From Boletus sp. NGJ (Eukaryota > Basidiomycota > Agaricomycetes > Boletales > Boletaceae), in contig JAGTXK010000219.1 of the NCBI GenBank assembly GCA_019096195.1, positions 372,001 through 436,000 on the forward strand: a DNA stretch of 64,000 bases, given 5' to 3'. A program made the translations under genes and the position numbers. Numbering within the stretch: position 1 is the first letter of the stretch; each line of letters starts with the position of its first letter. Below are positions 24,270 to 37,190 of this stretch, in pieces. Under the pieces are notes generated by a model. The model searched no databases and was not told where the DNA came from. It saw only the letters and a list, made by a program, of their open reading frames with translations.

Positions 24270-25390
24270 AGCTCGGCCATGCTTCCGAACTCGTCCTTGG
24301 ACTACCACACCTCGCTATCCAGACAAGCCCGGACCTCACTCCGCATCATCCGAACACAGGGAACTACTATCGAAGAAAAAAAAAAGAGTACTACTACTAC
24401 ACTTCTACTATCTTCCTCCTCTCCCTCCTTCACTCTCCTCTGTCATCCTCACTTCCCTCCTCAATTTCCTCCATGGCCAACCCCGCCAACTCCTCCTCCG
24501 CCTCTCCTGCTTCCCCTTCCTCTATCTCCTCCTGAGCCCATCCCCCTCACTCCCGTACACCTCCTCCACCTTCAGCTCCACCAGGCGCTCCAGCAGCGAC
24601 GTTCTGCTGCTCCGAGTCGCCTGTTCTGCGACCTCAGGGCATCCCGGATCTCCCAAAGGATCTCTGTTAGCCCCAGCCAGCACCCCCGGCCCCGCCTCAT
24701 CTCTGTTGGAGCTGCTAGGCCCCGCCTCGCTGCCCCTCCTACCCTTCTGCTGCTTCCTCCGCCTCTCCGGCTGCTCCTCCCCAGGCCGCCTCGCACTTCG
24801 CCTTCTCGTCGTCGCAGCACTCGACGCACGACTTTGACTTCCCGGGCCTGAGCACACACTCGAGGCCCCTGGTGTGTCGCAGTGTGAGCACTCGACTGCT
24901 CCGCTGCCTACCCTCTCCTTCCCCTGTTTGACGCTCTGTCACGCCCGTAACCTCCTCCGCCTGTGCAGTCCGGTTAGCTCCGTTGCCCTCCTGTTGCATT
25001 GTCACTCACCCTGCATGACGGCCTCCTCCTCAGCCTCTCAGTGCACGCTCCTCTTCCTCCTTGTCTGCCTTCCCCTCAGCCTCCTCGTGTGCCCTCCTCT
25101 CCGCCTCCTCCTTCCAGGCCCGTGGCTCCTTCTCTTTTGCCATTTGGCAGTACTTGGCATCACGCTGACCTCGTCCTTGTCAGCATCCTCCTTCTCCTGT
25201 GATGCTGTTCGTCGGACCACTCCTGATGAGGTTGTCAAGGTCGGACATGGTAGGGAATAAGGGTAATGCGAGAATTGACCGGGGCACACCCTCGCCCTTT
25301 ATATCCTTTTTTCAGACTCCGATTTTTTCCTCCACTCCGATTTTCTTCACTCCGCATTGTCTCTCACCTAGGCCTTCAGGGGTTCAGGCC
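24270..25390 (+). other. Pyrimidine-rich stretch of Gypsy-2 between chromodomain and 3' LTR
   Basis: About 1.1 kb of CT-rich low-complexity sequence, with runs such as tactactactac near 24390 and repeated ctcctcc, lies downstream of the chromodomain. Several frames in both directions stay open because of the composition. No motif was recognised, so I treat it as non-coding or as a low-complexity tail of the element. Confidence 0.5.
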
Positions 25391-25404
25391 TAAGAGGGGG
25401 ATAC

Positions 25405-25974
25405 TGTCATATCCCGTGTAATTCAACAAGTCCAACTCCGGCACTCTGTCCATAACTCTGGCGCGTTCTCCCTCGGAGTACGTCCTCATACCCTCGGACT
25501 TGTAACACCCTCACTATAGTATTCATACTTCTCCTTTCATACATAACCTATGCTTCTTCATCCATCCTAGTCCCGCCTTATAGTTGTCTCCGACCCAGTG
25601 TCTGTCTCACTTAGGAGCACTGCTCCGGCGAGGTCCCATCTCCATTCTGTTACTCGTTACACCTTACGAACTCCGTTACTAATACCTTCATTCTGATTGT
25701 ATATAAACCCTCTGTACTACTCCTGTAAAGTCAGTTTGAATATCAACTCTGAACACTCCTCCTGTCTCCCGTCCGAGTCTCGATGACTCACTCTGACCCT
25801 CTGCTTGACTTGATGTTCAACTATGTTGAGTCCAAACCTCTGATCCTCCTATGTCTTTGAAATCCAAGACATCGGACTCAAGCAAGGGCACACCACATAA
25901 GGTGGAGCCAAGTCCCGACACCCTCAAGTAACTCCGGTCCTTCGGAGTTTCATCGGAGTTGTCCATTCTTAACA
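25405..25974 (+). repeat. Gypsy-2 3' LTR
   Basis: 570 bp with the same ends as the 5' LTR. It follows a polypurine tract. The flank after it is Copia sequence, whereas the flank before the 5' LTR is Gypsy-3 LTR. No matching 5 bp target duplication was found. Confidence 0.9.
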
Positions 25975-27530
25975 TATGGTCCAGGTGTAGTTTCACACCG
26001 GTAATCATGCCTTTGGCTAGCATTTCGCGAATGGTGGATGTGCCAATATGGGATAGTCAGATGTGCAATTCCTCCATGGTGAGTATTTCATCAGTTTTTA
26101 CGACACCTGCAAACAGGGTAGGGTATTGATTGCAGGTTCTATAGAGGCTGTTTTCGAGCGGTACTTCATCAAGCATGCACTTTTCCGAGTTGAAGATTCG
26201 AAGAGACTTATCACAGAACAAGGCAGCGTAGTTTGCACTGGCAAGTCGGCTGGTCGAGACAAGGGTGACCTTCATAGATGGCACATATAAGACATCCTTC
26301 AAGAGGATGTGGGACTTCCGTTCGCCATTGGGTAAGTAGATATGAAGGTTCCCTTTTCCAATTGCATTGAATGTGTGATTGTCAGCTGACCATATTGGTT
26401 TGGGTGGGATAGTCTCGAAGTTGATGAAGTGATTGTGAGCTGGTGACATGTGCCATGATGCACCGCTGTCATACAGTTCAGTGACTTCACTCGACAGTGT
26501 GGTGCTGTCATGTACGAGTGTTGCATAGCTCAGGGATGGTAAGGATAGTTCGTCGTCATGTGTTTCAGACTCAGATATTTCTGCAAGCCATACACCGTCT
26601 AGTTCGGCAGTGTTCACCTTTGGTGACGACTTCCCCTTGCTGTTCTGCAAATCTTTCGACTTCTTTCCCCATGACTTCCAACTCTTTGGGGCTTGGCCTT
26701 CCTTGCCTCCTCCTTCCTTCCAGCAGTCTTTGTCTTGATGACCTGTCCAACTGCAATTGCCACATTTACCAGTGTAGCACTTGTGCTTCTTGCCCTTTTC
26801 CTTTTTGGACAAGTTGGCATTAAATGCAGCATCATTGGATGGTTTCACTTTCGACTTGCCAGAGTCTTGTAGGGTGAGGTGGTTGTATTCATCAGTGATG
26901 AGGTCAAGAAGGGTGTTAGACGAGATAGTTGTATTATTGAGTTTTATGGTTGATGAGATGGAGGATAGGATGGAGTTGTACGAGCGAGGTAAGGATGCAC
27001 AGATGATGCTGAAAAGGTCTTGTTCTGAGACAGGATTTCCAATGGTAGCGAGTTCTTCGTGCAACACTAGGACTTTGTTTATATGCGCATGCGCATCACC
27101 ACCTTCCTTCAGCTTCACCTCGTTGAGTTGCCGTCTCAGCTCAGTACCTATGACCAGCGACCGCTTTTCAAACATCACCACCAAGGCTTCGTAGAACTCT
27201 AGTGCGGTTTTCTTCTGCATGAGATGCATGCAGAGAGTATTAGGGAGTGTGGTCAGGATAATGTGACAGGCTGTAGCATCCTTCTTTCGCCATTCAATCA
27301 TTTCCGTCTCATACTTCTCGGCTTCAAGTTTCTCGTCTGCTGTGATTGGTTTCCATGTTTGAGATTTGCCGAGTGATGGGTCCATTGGTAGACTTTTGGT
27401 TCCATCAAGGTAATCACTCAGGTCTTGCGTTTGGAGTGCACAAGTGAGTCGGAATTTCCAAGAGGTCCATTCTTTTCCAGCAGCATTGAGTTTGGGAAGT
27501 TTAAAATCTTCTGGCTTCAACAAGGACATG
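25975..27530 (-). mobile_element. Ty1/Copia fragment: gag, zinc knuckle, protease and start of the GAG-pre-integrase region
   Basis: On the minus strand the start codon lies at 27529 (MSLLKPEDFKLPKLN...). A UBN2-type Gag (CHIILTTLPN, LHEELATIGNPVSEQDL) covers roughly residues 20-230. A knuckle CGNCSWTGHQDKDC follows near residue 255, then the Copia protease (LYDSGASWHM) near residue 360 and a GAG-pre-integrase start (MEELHIRLSHIGTSTI). The copy ends at the Gypsy-2 3' LTR. Codon structure is well kept, so it looks less decayed than its neighbours, but the element is only a part and is a fossil. Confidence 0.88.
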
Positions 27531-27880
27531 GTTTCAGGTCTTCGAGTTGGATTTCTACTTTTGGTCTACTCAGGCTTTCGAGCCAGGGCTCATAACCTAT
27601 TGAACACAGTAGGACTCAGTCACTGTAGTAGACAGTTACTGAGGTGGTCATTACCTATTGAATACAGTAGGACTAAGATAATGTTAGTAAGAGTGTAGCT
27701 AATGAATAGTGTAGCTCACCTCAGTCACTGTAGTAGACAGTTACTGAGGTGTGTAGCATATGAAAAGAGAACAACTACAGTCCAACATAATTATGTAATC
27801 AGTGTACTACCATTTGTATCATATAGAAATCCTACAGCTAGGAGTATGAATAGGAAGGTGTTATCCCTGGGCATGTTGAT
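27531..27880 (-). repeat. Leader/LTR remnant upstream of the Copia gag, with two hairpin units
   Basis: No gene is seen. Directly upstream of the Copia gag start, the minus strand reads GGTTATGAGCCCTGG, which may be a primer-binding site, preceded by LTR-like sequence. A unit with a 15 bp stem (CACCTCAGTCACTGT / ACAGTTACTGAGGTG, one mismatch, 5-base loop) occurs near 27717-27751, and most of it is repeated near 27612-27645. The far LTR end was not located. Confidence 0.45.
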
Positions 27881-29800
27881 GCCTTTTAGAGTTTTAGTCA
27901 CTTTTTGTACTCAGCAAGCACCTTCTTGGCATTTCCCAGATTGGCTTCTGGTTCCCAAGTTTAGTCTGCTGTGGAGTACCCTTTTCAGTGGGTGAGGTAC
28001 TGCCTTCATCCTGGTTTTCCCCGATGGTTTATAATGCTGTCCACTTCATACTCCTCTTCTGTTCCAATTAGTTCCAGTGGTGGTTGTGTGAAATTGGGAT
28101 CATGTTCTATTGTTTCCCGATATAGGGAAAGTAGAGAGGCATGGAACACATCATGGATCTTCCACTGTTTCGGCAACTTGAGTTGGAATACTATGGAGGA
28201 TACCACTTGAATGATTTCAAATGGTCCAGTATGCTTCGGGAATAGCTTCCTGGATGGGACTTGGAGTTTCAGGTTTTTGGCTTCTAGCCATATCTTATCT
28301 CCAAGTTTCCATGGTTTGAAGCGAGAGTGGATCCTTTCCTTCATTTTGATCTGTGCCAGTTTGTGGGTGGCTTCAGCCTCTTCTCTTGCTTCTTCTAGGA
28401 ATGAAAGTCTTTCCTCTAGTGCTGGCAGAAAAGTCTTTCTGATAGGGGGGTAGGCTCTGGGTTCATATCCTAGAATTAAGGAGAAGGGTGATCTTCCAGT
28501 TACTAAGTGGGCTGTGGAGTTATGGGTGAACTCCGCCATAGGTAGTAATTCCAACCATTTCTGTGGTTGGCCATCACAGAATATCTGAAAGTAGGTTTCT
28601 AGCTCTTGGTTGTATCGTTCCATTTCACCATCTGTTTATGGGTGATAGGCCGTGGAGAGAGCAATGTCATAGTTCAAGAGTTGTGCAAGCTCTCGAGTGA
28701 AGGTGGATGTGAATTGAGGACCATGATCAAAGACCAGTTTGTCATGTAAACCATACCATATGAAAACTTTTTCAAAGAAAAGACAGGCTATACCAGCCAC
28801 ATCCACCGTTTTTGTGCAAGGGGCAAGAATTACCCCCTAACCAAGGCCATGGTTGACCATGACCATGACAGAATCAAATCCACCAAGAAATTTTGGAATA
28901 GGCAGTGTCCCTCAAAGGCTAATGGGTTGACTGGTGGAACCGTAGGGTGAGTCTGGACCTTGTTGGCTTGGCAAACTGCACATTCGGAAACAAATTTCTA
29001 AACAAACGTAGAGAGACCGGGCCATCAATATTCCTTAGTGAGGAGGGCTAGGGTGCAAAGGTGTCCACTATGGCCTCCTTCAGGGGAATTATGGAGAGAG
29101 GTGACTAGGTCCTTCCAGGCAGGTTTAGGAATATATAATCATCCCTTGAAATAGAGTTTGCCATCATCATAGGTCCACTCAGTAGCTGAGGATCTGACAA
29201 AGAGTGGTACAGACTCTGCTATATCATCCAGTGCTTTGATTATCAGGGGATCAAATGTGGAAGACACTTTCATCTTTTCTGTGAGGTCAAGATCAATCTG
29301 TCTGACTTGGTGATTGAAAGTGTTTGATGGGAGTATCTGGACGTCTTCGTTATCCTTGGATGTATCTATCTCATTGAATTGAGATAGTGCATCAGCCAGT
29401 GCCATTTTTGTGCCTAGAAGAGCCTGGTATTCCATGTTGAAGTCTTGAAGGAACAAGAGTCACCTGGCCTGTCTCCTTGACAGTTTTCTTGGTTCCTTGA
29501 AGTAGGTAAGGTTTTTGTGATCGGTCAATACCGCCATGGAATGGGGCGACCTTAGGAGATATTGTCACCATTCCTCCAACCCCCATATGACAGCCAGTAG
29601 TTCCCTGTCATATATGTCATAATTTCTCTCTGCTGGAGAGAAAGTCTGGGAGAGATAGCCACATGGCTGTAAGTCCCCATTCATGTTCTTCTGCATGAGT
29701 ACTGCCTCCCTCAACTGCCTCCCCGACCACCTCTTTGAGATCCCCCCACCTGACTCTGAGCCCCTACTCACCGGTGTCATGGTCGACCAGGAGTTCAACT
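27881..29800 (-). mobile_element. Gypsy-1-type fossil: chromodomain, integrase and RT/RNase H parts, inverted
   Basis: Minus-strand translations at 28006-28623 (GYEPRAYPPIRKTFLPALEE, RFKPWKLGDK) match the Gypsy-1 integrase C-terminus at about 85 percent by eye. The segments at 29139-29456 and 29565-29798 match the RNase H ([14 protein letters not shown]) and the region after it. It is CpG-poor and carries many breaks. Old fossil. Confidence 0.8.
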
Positions 29801-30518
29801 ATTAAAAAGGGGGTGATGAAACGTTTTCCTCCCCTATCCTAGTACATACTGATACCACTTAGCTAACAGACAATCCACGAACACCTACGTATTAGCTAAC
29901 ATCCAAGTCCTGACTCCGTGTCTAGACCTATGATATCACTCATACGTCATAGAATATTCTAGAACACTATGTCACCATTCTAGCACATTCTACACCAGCC
30001 CTAAGGCTGGTCCATGCTCACACCCTGTAGGTATAAATAGTAGGGTGCTCTGTAGTAGATACACATTCTTGGAATTGCCATTTTACTCTTTGGATATTAC
30101 CTTCAGGTAACCCTTAGCATTGTTGGTCTTTTCTCGTTCACCACCCCATCCCATGCCCTGACTCGCAGCACCCAAAATGCAAGCAAACACTGCCAAATAG
30201 ATGCAGCAAAAGTCAACAAACAGTCAAACATTGTTGCCATTAACATGATGAACAATTCCATTCATACTCTCAATAATATGATCAGTGCCAAGTTCTGTGA
30301 CAAGCTGACTATTGTCAGCTCTACTACAGATCAATTGTATCAACTTCCAGATCTTTTATAAACCCATATTATTGAGCTTGAAGAATACTTTGCACAAAAC
30401 AAAAGTAAGGCATCAGTTTTTCTTTTGCTCCAGCCCAAGGAACATCTTGCATATGCACATAAATTATATGATCAGTTTTGTACTACAAGTCTATATTCTG
30501 TCGCTGGCCCAAGCCAAA
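29801..30518. repeat. LTR-like remnant followed by unassigned AT-rich retroelement-like sequence
   Basis: A tract aaaaaggggg at about 29809 precedes LTR-like sequence with a TATA-like box (GTATAAATAGTAGG near 30033) and CTTGGAATTGCC near 30093. It shares landmarks with the minus strand of 6418-7006. From about 30150 to 30518 the plus strand has short open stretches resembling a Gag (SKASVFLLLQPKEHLAYAHK near 30410), too broken to classify. Confidence 0.35.
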
Positions 30519-31085
30519 TGTTATGCCAGGTAACAAGTGACACGTTCCTGAGTAATCAACCACCTGATTGATTACTGGACTAGCTGGACTTGAGGGGAAA
30601 ATACCTCCCAAGGCCTGAGTTCCTCAGTATGGGGACTGACAGCTAGCTTCTATGTAGAGCCTCTCTTGGGGTTGGAGCCTTCTCTATGACCAATGGCGGA
30701 GTCTTGGACTTTGACAATGGTGGCACAGTCCAGTGGAGGTGCAGACCTATCACATACGGTTGTCGGTGGCGGAGTCCCGGTCTTACTATAATGCCAGTGG
30801 CAGAGTCCTGGGCTTATACAGGCAGAACCCTGTCTGCATTGGAGTTGCCATTGGCTAGGTGTGCGAACAGCTGGCAAGAATGCCACACAAGTGCAAAGTG
30901 ATGAGAAGCAAGGTCACGAGCACTATGGTGATCACTTCCAGAGTGGGTGCAGGCATCTGAAATGAAGTGAAACCAAGAGCTTGGTAGATTACATGGGAAG
31001 TTGTGTAGATCTAGGTTAGCGTTACATGAGGGGCAAATGCCCCTATATATAGGCCTTCCCAATCTAGGGCAGGCTTCGTATTGTA
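30519..31085 (-). repeat. Gypsy-1-type LTR fragment, inverted, interrupted by the mariner element
   Basis: On the minus strand it ends TTACCTGGCATAACA like other Gypsy-1 LTRs and resembles 14467-15274 over most of its length. It stops abruptly at a TA where the Tc1/mariner terminal repeat begins. Old, CpG-poor fossil. Confidence 0.8.
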
Positions 31086-31241
31086 CAGTGGCTCAAAAAA
31101 GTGTCCCAATGTTTGGCTATTTTGCAAAGACTTGACATTTGCAAAAGAACCAAAAGATATTAGCCCTAACCCTTGCTGGCCATTGATAGCCCTAATCCTT
31201 GCCCTGAAGATGAGCCCTTAGTCATATAATTTGGTTGTCAT

Positions 31242-34200
31242 TGTTATGAACCTTTCGGCGCAAACCACAAGGCTAGGACTACTCGCAGGTTACACGAATC
31301 CTGGCTGAACGAATCAGGTGGGGAGTCGTTCTCCGTACTGTTCCCAATCCTACGATGACCAGAGTGGTCAAAGCTAATAGATTGTTGGAGGAAAAATACA
31401 AGTGGATTAGACTGGGGTTACCAGTCGTCAAAGTGCTACTTTATATACATGGGTAAGGTGCACACGGACCAAGCAGTGCGTGTGATAAATTACTACGTAT
31501 AGTAAGACGGAGATTAAAAGGGCTGTGTGAGAAGAGCGGAAATTAAAGAGGCGTGGATCACATGAGGTGTGACGTCATATGATGTCATAGTTCTAGACCT
31601 ATCAGGTTACGTGTTCCACAGTCACAGTGACTTATGAAGAAAGTATTTTGAAGGGAATGAAAAGTAAGTGTTCGTTTGAAAAGTTTTGAAAATTTCTTAT
31701 ATTATAACACTACCCCCTCTTTAAGACTCGAATTCCAGGCGAGTTGTTGTTTTTTTCGGTTTCAGTGAAGTTTTCATAAGGTGTGAATAAAGAAGTGAAT
31801 GCTGAAATAGACAAACCATGAAGCTTGCGTGGTGCGGAGGGGTTAAGACGATGGAAATCCTTGACTGCATCTGGTGCAGTGATGTGAATTTCATCAGATT
31901 CCCAAGTACAATCAGTTTCATCGTAACCCTTCCAATGTACCAAATATTCCAATTTGCCGTTCTTCAATCTAGAAGCGGCAATAAATTCTATCTCAAATTG
32001 CTCTTCTCCTTCTTCATCAATCTCTATAGCGTCGGGACGTGATTTGGGCTGTCCAGGCAGCATGTCCTTGTATGGTTTGACGCGAGAGATGTTCACAGTA
32101 GGATGAATGTGAACAGAGTTTGGGAGTTTGAGCATGACAGCATTAGGAAGGATCCGTGTGATAGTATAAGGACCAATCCATTTTTGTGTAAGCTTTTTCG
32201 CCGTGTAAGGTAGTTTTAATTTATCCATGGATAACCAGACTTGCTGGCCAATAGAATATTTGGGTGCGGTAGATCATTTTTTATCGGAAGAGGTGATCAT
32301 CCTCTCTCGTGTAGCTTCCAGCGCTTCTTCAATATCCTTATGATTTCGTCCAATTTCGTTCGCAAATCCCATGAGATTCCCTTTGAAACCCATACGTGGT
32401 ATGTAGTTTCTTGTAACTTTGAAAGGGATCTCGCCGGTTGCCGTGGTTACGGTATTATTGTGCGAGAATTGGGCTAACTTCAGCCATTCGACCAGTCGTT
32501 TTGCTTCTTTCCGGCATATGCATGGAGATACTGCTCGAGATCTCGTTAAGTGCTTCGGTTTGTCCGTCCGTTTGCGGATGATATGCCATAGAGATTTTTT
32601 GTTTTATTCCAAGAAGCTTACAAAGCTCTTGTGTGAAGGCAGAAATGAACTGTGGTCCTCGATCTGAGACGAGGGTAGAAGGAAGTCCATGTGTTGACCA
32701 GACATGGTCTCTGAATAAAATGGCAAGGTCCTTCGAAGAACATGTATCGTAAGTAGGTATGAAAATAACTTCTTTAGAAAATCTGTCCACTACAACGCAA
32801 ATAGCAGTAAAGGATTGTGATGGAGGTAGACCCGTGATAAAGTCTACGATAAATCTTCCCATGGTCTTTTTGCTGCGGGTAGAGGAATAACTTTTCCTGC
32901 CAGTGCATTTTGCTTACCCTTCGTGAGGGCACACACTTGGCAGTGATCTACATAATTTTTTATGTCCTTTGTGACTCCTGGCCATGAGAAATATTGAGAA
33001 AGAGTGTGTATAGTTTTGGAATGACCGCCATGTCCTGCAATGGGCGAGTCATGACATAAAGTAATGATTTCTGTATGTAAAGGTTCGGGTACGAATATTT
33101 GATCTTTTTTCATTTTTGAATAGGTTAAGTTCAGAATAGAAAAGGAAATTGTTTATGGCGTCTACGTCATATTTTTTAGATTCTTTTTGTATTTTTGTTA
33201 TAAAGTCTGAAGAGAGAGAAACGTGGTTTATAAAAATAGAAGGAGGGAGAACAGTGACGTTTTGATTGTGATCTTGCACTGCGTCACCATGGATCGGGTC
33301 TTCTGGAAAGAGCGTCGGCTCTTCCATTTGAAGAACCTGGTTTGTACACAAAAGAATAATTAAATTCTTGGAGAAGTGCATGCCAACATGCTTGACGTCC
33401 ACTAAGCGTTTGAGGCTTCTTCCAATATTCTAAGTTTTTGTGGTCAGTCCAGATTTCAAATCCTTCTCGACCGATTAGATAGTGGCGCCATTCTTCTAGG
33501 GCGCGGATTACTGCTAGCAGTTCCTTGTCGTAAATTGGATAGTTGCGCTCTGCGCTGTCAAAGGAGTGAGAGATAAAGGCAACTGGTCGCCAATTACCAT
33601 CATTACATAGAGTAGAGAGCACTGCTCCCGTGGCGATGTCTGAGGCATCGGTTTCACACGCATTTCTTGATCGCGGTTTGGATACACGAGAAGTGGCGCT
33701 TCCATAAATCTTCTTTTTAAGTTGGAGAATGCTTCTTGTTGTTCTGGACCCCATTTGAACGGAACATCTTTCTTGGTAAGATCGTTCAAGGGTCGAGCTA
33801 TTTGTGCGAAGCCTTCTATGAATCGTCTATAATAATTACAAAGTCCGAGGAAGCCTTGGAGTTGTTTCAGTCTTGTAGGTACTGGCCAATCCATGACCCC
33901 AGCTACTTTCTTCGACTGCATCTCTACCCCCTCTTTAGATACGACCATTCCTAAAAAGTCCACTTTTTCTGCCGAGAAGGTACACTTTTCTGGTTTTACG
34001 TAAAGGTCATTCTCGCGTAAGCGGCGTAGAACTTCCTTCACAACTTCTTCATGTTGTTCTTTTGTCTTTTTTGATGTAAATATCATGACGTTGTCGATGT
34101 AGATGACGACTACAGCATACATGTCGTTAAATATGTCGTTCATCATAGTTTGGAATGTGGGGGGAGAGTTCGTGAGTCCGAAATACATAACAGTAGGCTC

Positions 34201-37190
34201 GTATGCTCCAATAGGGGTGACGAAGGCTGCTTTCCATTCGTCGCCTTCTTTGATATGGACATTGTTATATCCCCATCGAAGGTCCATAGCCGTAAATAGA
34301 TCCGCGTTCTTGAGTCGATCAATTAACTGCGGGATGAGAGGGAGTGGATAGGAATTTTTGATGGTTCCTTCATTTAGATATCAATATTCCATGACCATTT
34401 GTTTTTTACCGTCCTTTTTTGGAATAAAGAAGACAGGGGATGTCTGTGGAGATTTTGAGGGTTTGACGTAACCCTTTTTGACTTCCTTTTCGATAAACGT
34501 TCTGACTTCTTCCATCTCAATGTCCGAAAGGGGAATAACGCGTCCTTTCTTTGGGATGAAGTCTTCTTTGAGATCGATTGTGTGATCCCAATGTTTTCGT
34601 AAAGGCATCCTTTGAGATTCTTTCTCCGAGAAGACATCTAGAGAATTCGTGATAAGTTAATGGAACTTTTTCTTTGAGTCCTTCTTCTATAGTATGAAGT
34701 TGAACCGGTTCGTAAGAAGAAGTGGGTCCTAGGCCCATAATTTTACAGTAAGAAGTACAGCGAGGAAAAGTAATTGTCTGTTTTACCCAATCGATGTCAG
34801 GGTTGTGGCGATACAGCCAGTCATAACCGATGATCATACGATGGGTTCCTAGTTTCGATATATAAGCGTCTATTACTTCATAATGTCCTTCGATTTCCAC
34901 CATCAGTGTTACCGCATGACGGATCGGTCCGATAGCTCCTTCCGAACCGTCCACGTTATGTATCTTTATGGGGTTATCTATAGTATAGAAAGGTATTCCA
35001 TGACGTTTAATGTAGTCCTGATCAATAAAAGTATGCGACGCTCCCGAATCCAGGAGGGACTGGAAACGGTAACGTGACCACTGGCCATTGACATTGCATG
35101 ATACTATGGTTTTGAGGGAGAATTCTCCACCATAGGAAAGCGTGGATGCTTGGTTCAATGTAACCTTTGTGGGTTTATAGATATGCGATATTTTTTGTTG
35201 TTTTACGAGGGAATTAAGTACACTTAAGTCTGGTGCCGCGCTCAATTGAGACGCCCTCGCAGATTTCATTGATAAATTACGTAGAACAGAAGAAAGATCT
35301 GAGATAGGAAAGTCGCTACTAGTACATGTTGTAAGAGAAGAAGAAAATTGTTCATGCTGCTGAGTTCCCTCTTCACTCATTGGCGCTGTCCATTTAAAGC
35401 CTGTGCAGCTCTGGCTTTGGCCTCCACCTCAAACTTGTCTCTGTAATACGCTTCTGCCTCATCAGAAACGTATGCCCTTGCTGCTACACTTGGTGCCGCT
35501 GTAGCTACGGGAGGTTGCGGAAGTGGTCGTGATGCATATTGGCGAGATTGGGGTTCATTAAAAAAGGGGGATACTCATTTTCTCCCTGAGTTTGCTCGAC
35601 GTACGAGCCTTGGTTCCAATCCCATATCTGTCACTGCATTGGTGGACGACCAGTTCGTTTAAACGGGTTTGTCGGGCAGTTCGGCTTTATATGGCCGGGT
35701 TTGCCACAATGGAAACAGGTTCTTATTTCTTTCGAAGGTCCAGCCTGCTGGACTCCTATTTCCATGGGTGCACTGCGCCCGGTTGAGTGCCCACTGCCGT
35801 ATATTGGGGGCGATATGAATTATGTGGGGGCTGCCCACAAGGAGGAGGGAACAATGATCGAGGTAGGTTGAGTTCGGATGGGCGGTCCATTGTTCACCAT
35901 TTGTTCAAACGCCCTTCCTGATTACTCTATAGTTAATGACCAGATCCTCGTAATCGAAGTTCCGAGCCGGACTAGTTCAGCCGCGATCTCTCGTAGATTT
36001 TGTAAGTCCACGGCCTTCTTCAGTAGGACCTCTGCGTGATGGTCGTCGATGTACGACTCTTTCCTCAGAGATCTCGAACTTCTGCAGGAACAGGTCTATG
36101 GGATGACCGTTTTGTTTTAGAGTTTCGAGTTTCCTCAAAGACTCGTGCGCCAACGTATCGATACAGAAGTGCGTCTTTATTTGATCCTGTAACCTGTTCC
36201 ATGTAGGCCACGTGTTGGCTCCTTTTGCCTGCTGCATGACCCCATTTGCGTCTGTCTCAATGGTTGCCTCTTCATCGAGATAATGCTCCATTATAAGCTG
36301 AGCAAAGCTTTCTGCCTTTCCCTCAAGGCATGAGAGGACTGCGATGTCCATGATCTTATTGTTTTTCCAGGTCTGAGCATCGACCCAGAGATGGAGTTTT
36401 ATCCACCATGGGTGGAATGTAGACCTTGTGCCATCCCATTTCCCAGGGTCGGCGATTTTCTTGGTGACATTATCTTTTTGTGTTCCTGAGTAAGGTCGGT
36501 GAGTTTTTGGACAAGCTCATCAATGTCGAGACGAGATATATTTGTCAGATGGGTTTTAGAAGAGATGTCAGGCGAAGATAGGAGTGGAAGTAGGCGATGC
36601 GATAGAGGGCGAATGCGGAGGAGGGATGGAGAGGTCTGATTTTGTTGGGGTTTCTGATGTAGGTTTTTCTTTTCCTTGGTCGGTTTTCTTTCAGGACCTT
36701 ACTACCCAATATCTTGCAATTGGGTTCTGGGGTCCCTACGCCTTCGTAGGAGTCGAAATAAAGATCGTTGAAAATGGTGGGCAAGCGGTGATGGGGGACT
36801 GGAGTATAACTGCTTTACTACGAGCAGGCATTACACAGGAGAAAGTCGAGATAAATCTCCTTATCGTAACTTCGTGACGTCACAGGAAATCACGAGAACC
36901 TGGGTTCACTATCGTAGAACCAGAGGTGCGCACGGACCAAGCAGTGCATGTGATAAATTACTACATATAGTAAGACGGAGATTAAAAGGGCTGTGTGAGA
37001 AGAGCGGAAATTAAAGAGGCATGGATCACATGAGGTATGACATCATATGATGTCATAAGTTCTAGACCTATCATGTGATGTGTTCCCATGGTTACGTGCA
37101 CAGTCACGTAACTTATGAAGAAAGTATTTTGAAGGGAATGAAAAGTAAGTGTTCGTTTGAAAAGTTTTGAAAATTTCTTATATTATAACA
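31242..37190 (-). mobile_element. Gypsy-4: chromodomain Ty3/Gypsy element inserted in the mariner left arm
   Basis: It is bounded by the 5 bp duplication GTCAT (31237-31241 and 37191-37195). LTR sequence is present at 31242-31709 (TGTTATGAACC...ATTATAACA) and a shorter LTR stretch at about 36925-37190. Read on the minus strand, a purine tract (agagggggtag) abuts the 31.7 kb LTR. Gag is near 36350-35980 and the protease (LLDSGASHTFID) near 35040. Reverse transcriptase (MDLRWGYNNV) lies near 34600-33850 and RNase H (ETDASD) near 33660-33440. The integrase zinc domain (HCQVCALTKG) and core lie near 33100-32450, and the chromodomain (YLVHWKGYDETDCTWESD) near 31960-31860. All domains are visible, but the copy is broken in several places. 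Younger than the mariner it interrupts. Confidence 0.9.

Larger units (their letters stand above)
17660..25974 (+). mobile_element. Gypsy-2: chromodomain Ty3/Gypsy LTR retrotransposon with both LTRs
   Basis: LTRs at 17660-18232 and 25405-25974 frame the element. Gag (QFDGTEP..., EFVLELQTNFGPHDP) lies near 18720-19290 and its knuckle (CMFCGQAGHMAKDC) near 19515. The protease (ALVDSGSSDCFID) lies near 20805, reverse transcriptase (YLDD) near 21500-22000, and RNase H (TDAS) near 22360-22600. The integrase zinc domain and core (CTTCAHAK, FISDRGSEF-like) lie near 23100-23700, and a chromodomain (LYLVRWSGYEGTDEETSWL) near 24200-24260. A purine tract (taagagggggatac) precedes the 3' LTR. All parts are present, but the copy is a fossil with roughly half a dozen or more breaks, plus a solo Gypsy-1 LTR inserted in its gag. 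The two LTRs differ by only a few percent by eye, mostly C/T and G/A, so it is fairly young. Confidence 0.9.

Noticed and set aside
24522-25289. Several overlapping minus-strand frames near the Gypsy-2 3' end
   Set aside because: Open only because of CT-rich low complexity; no domain and no codon-like pattern.
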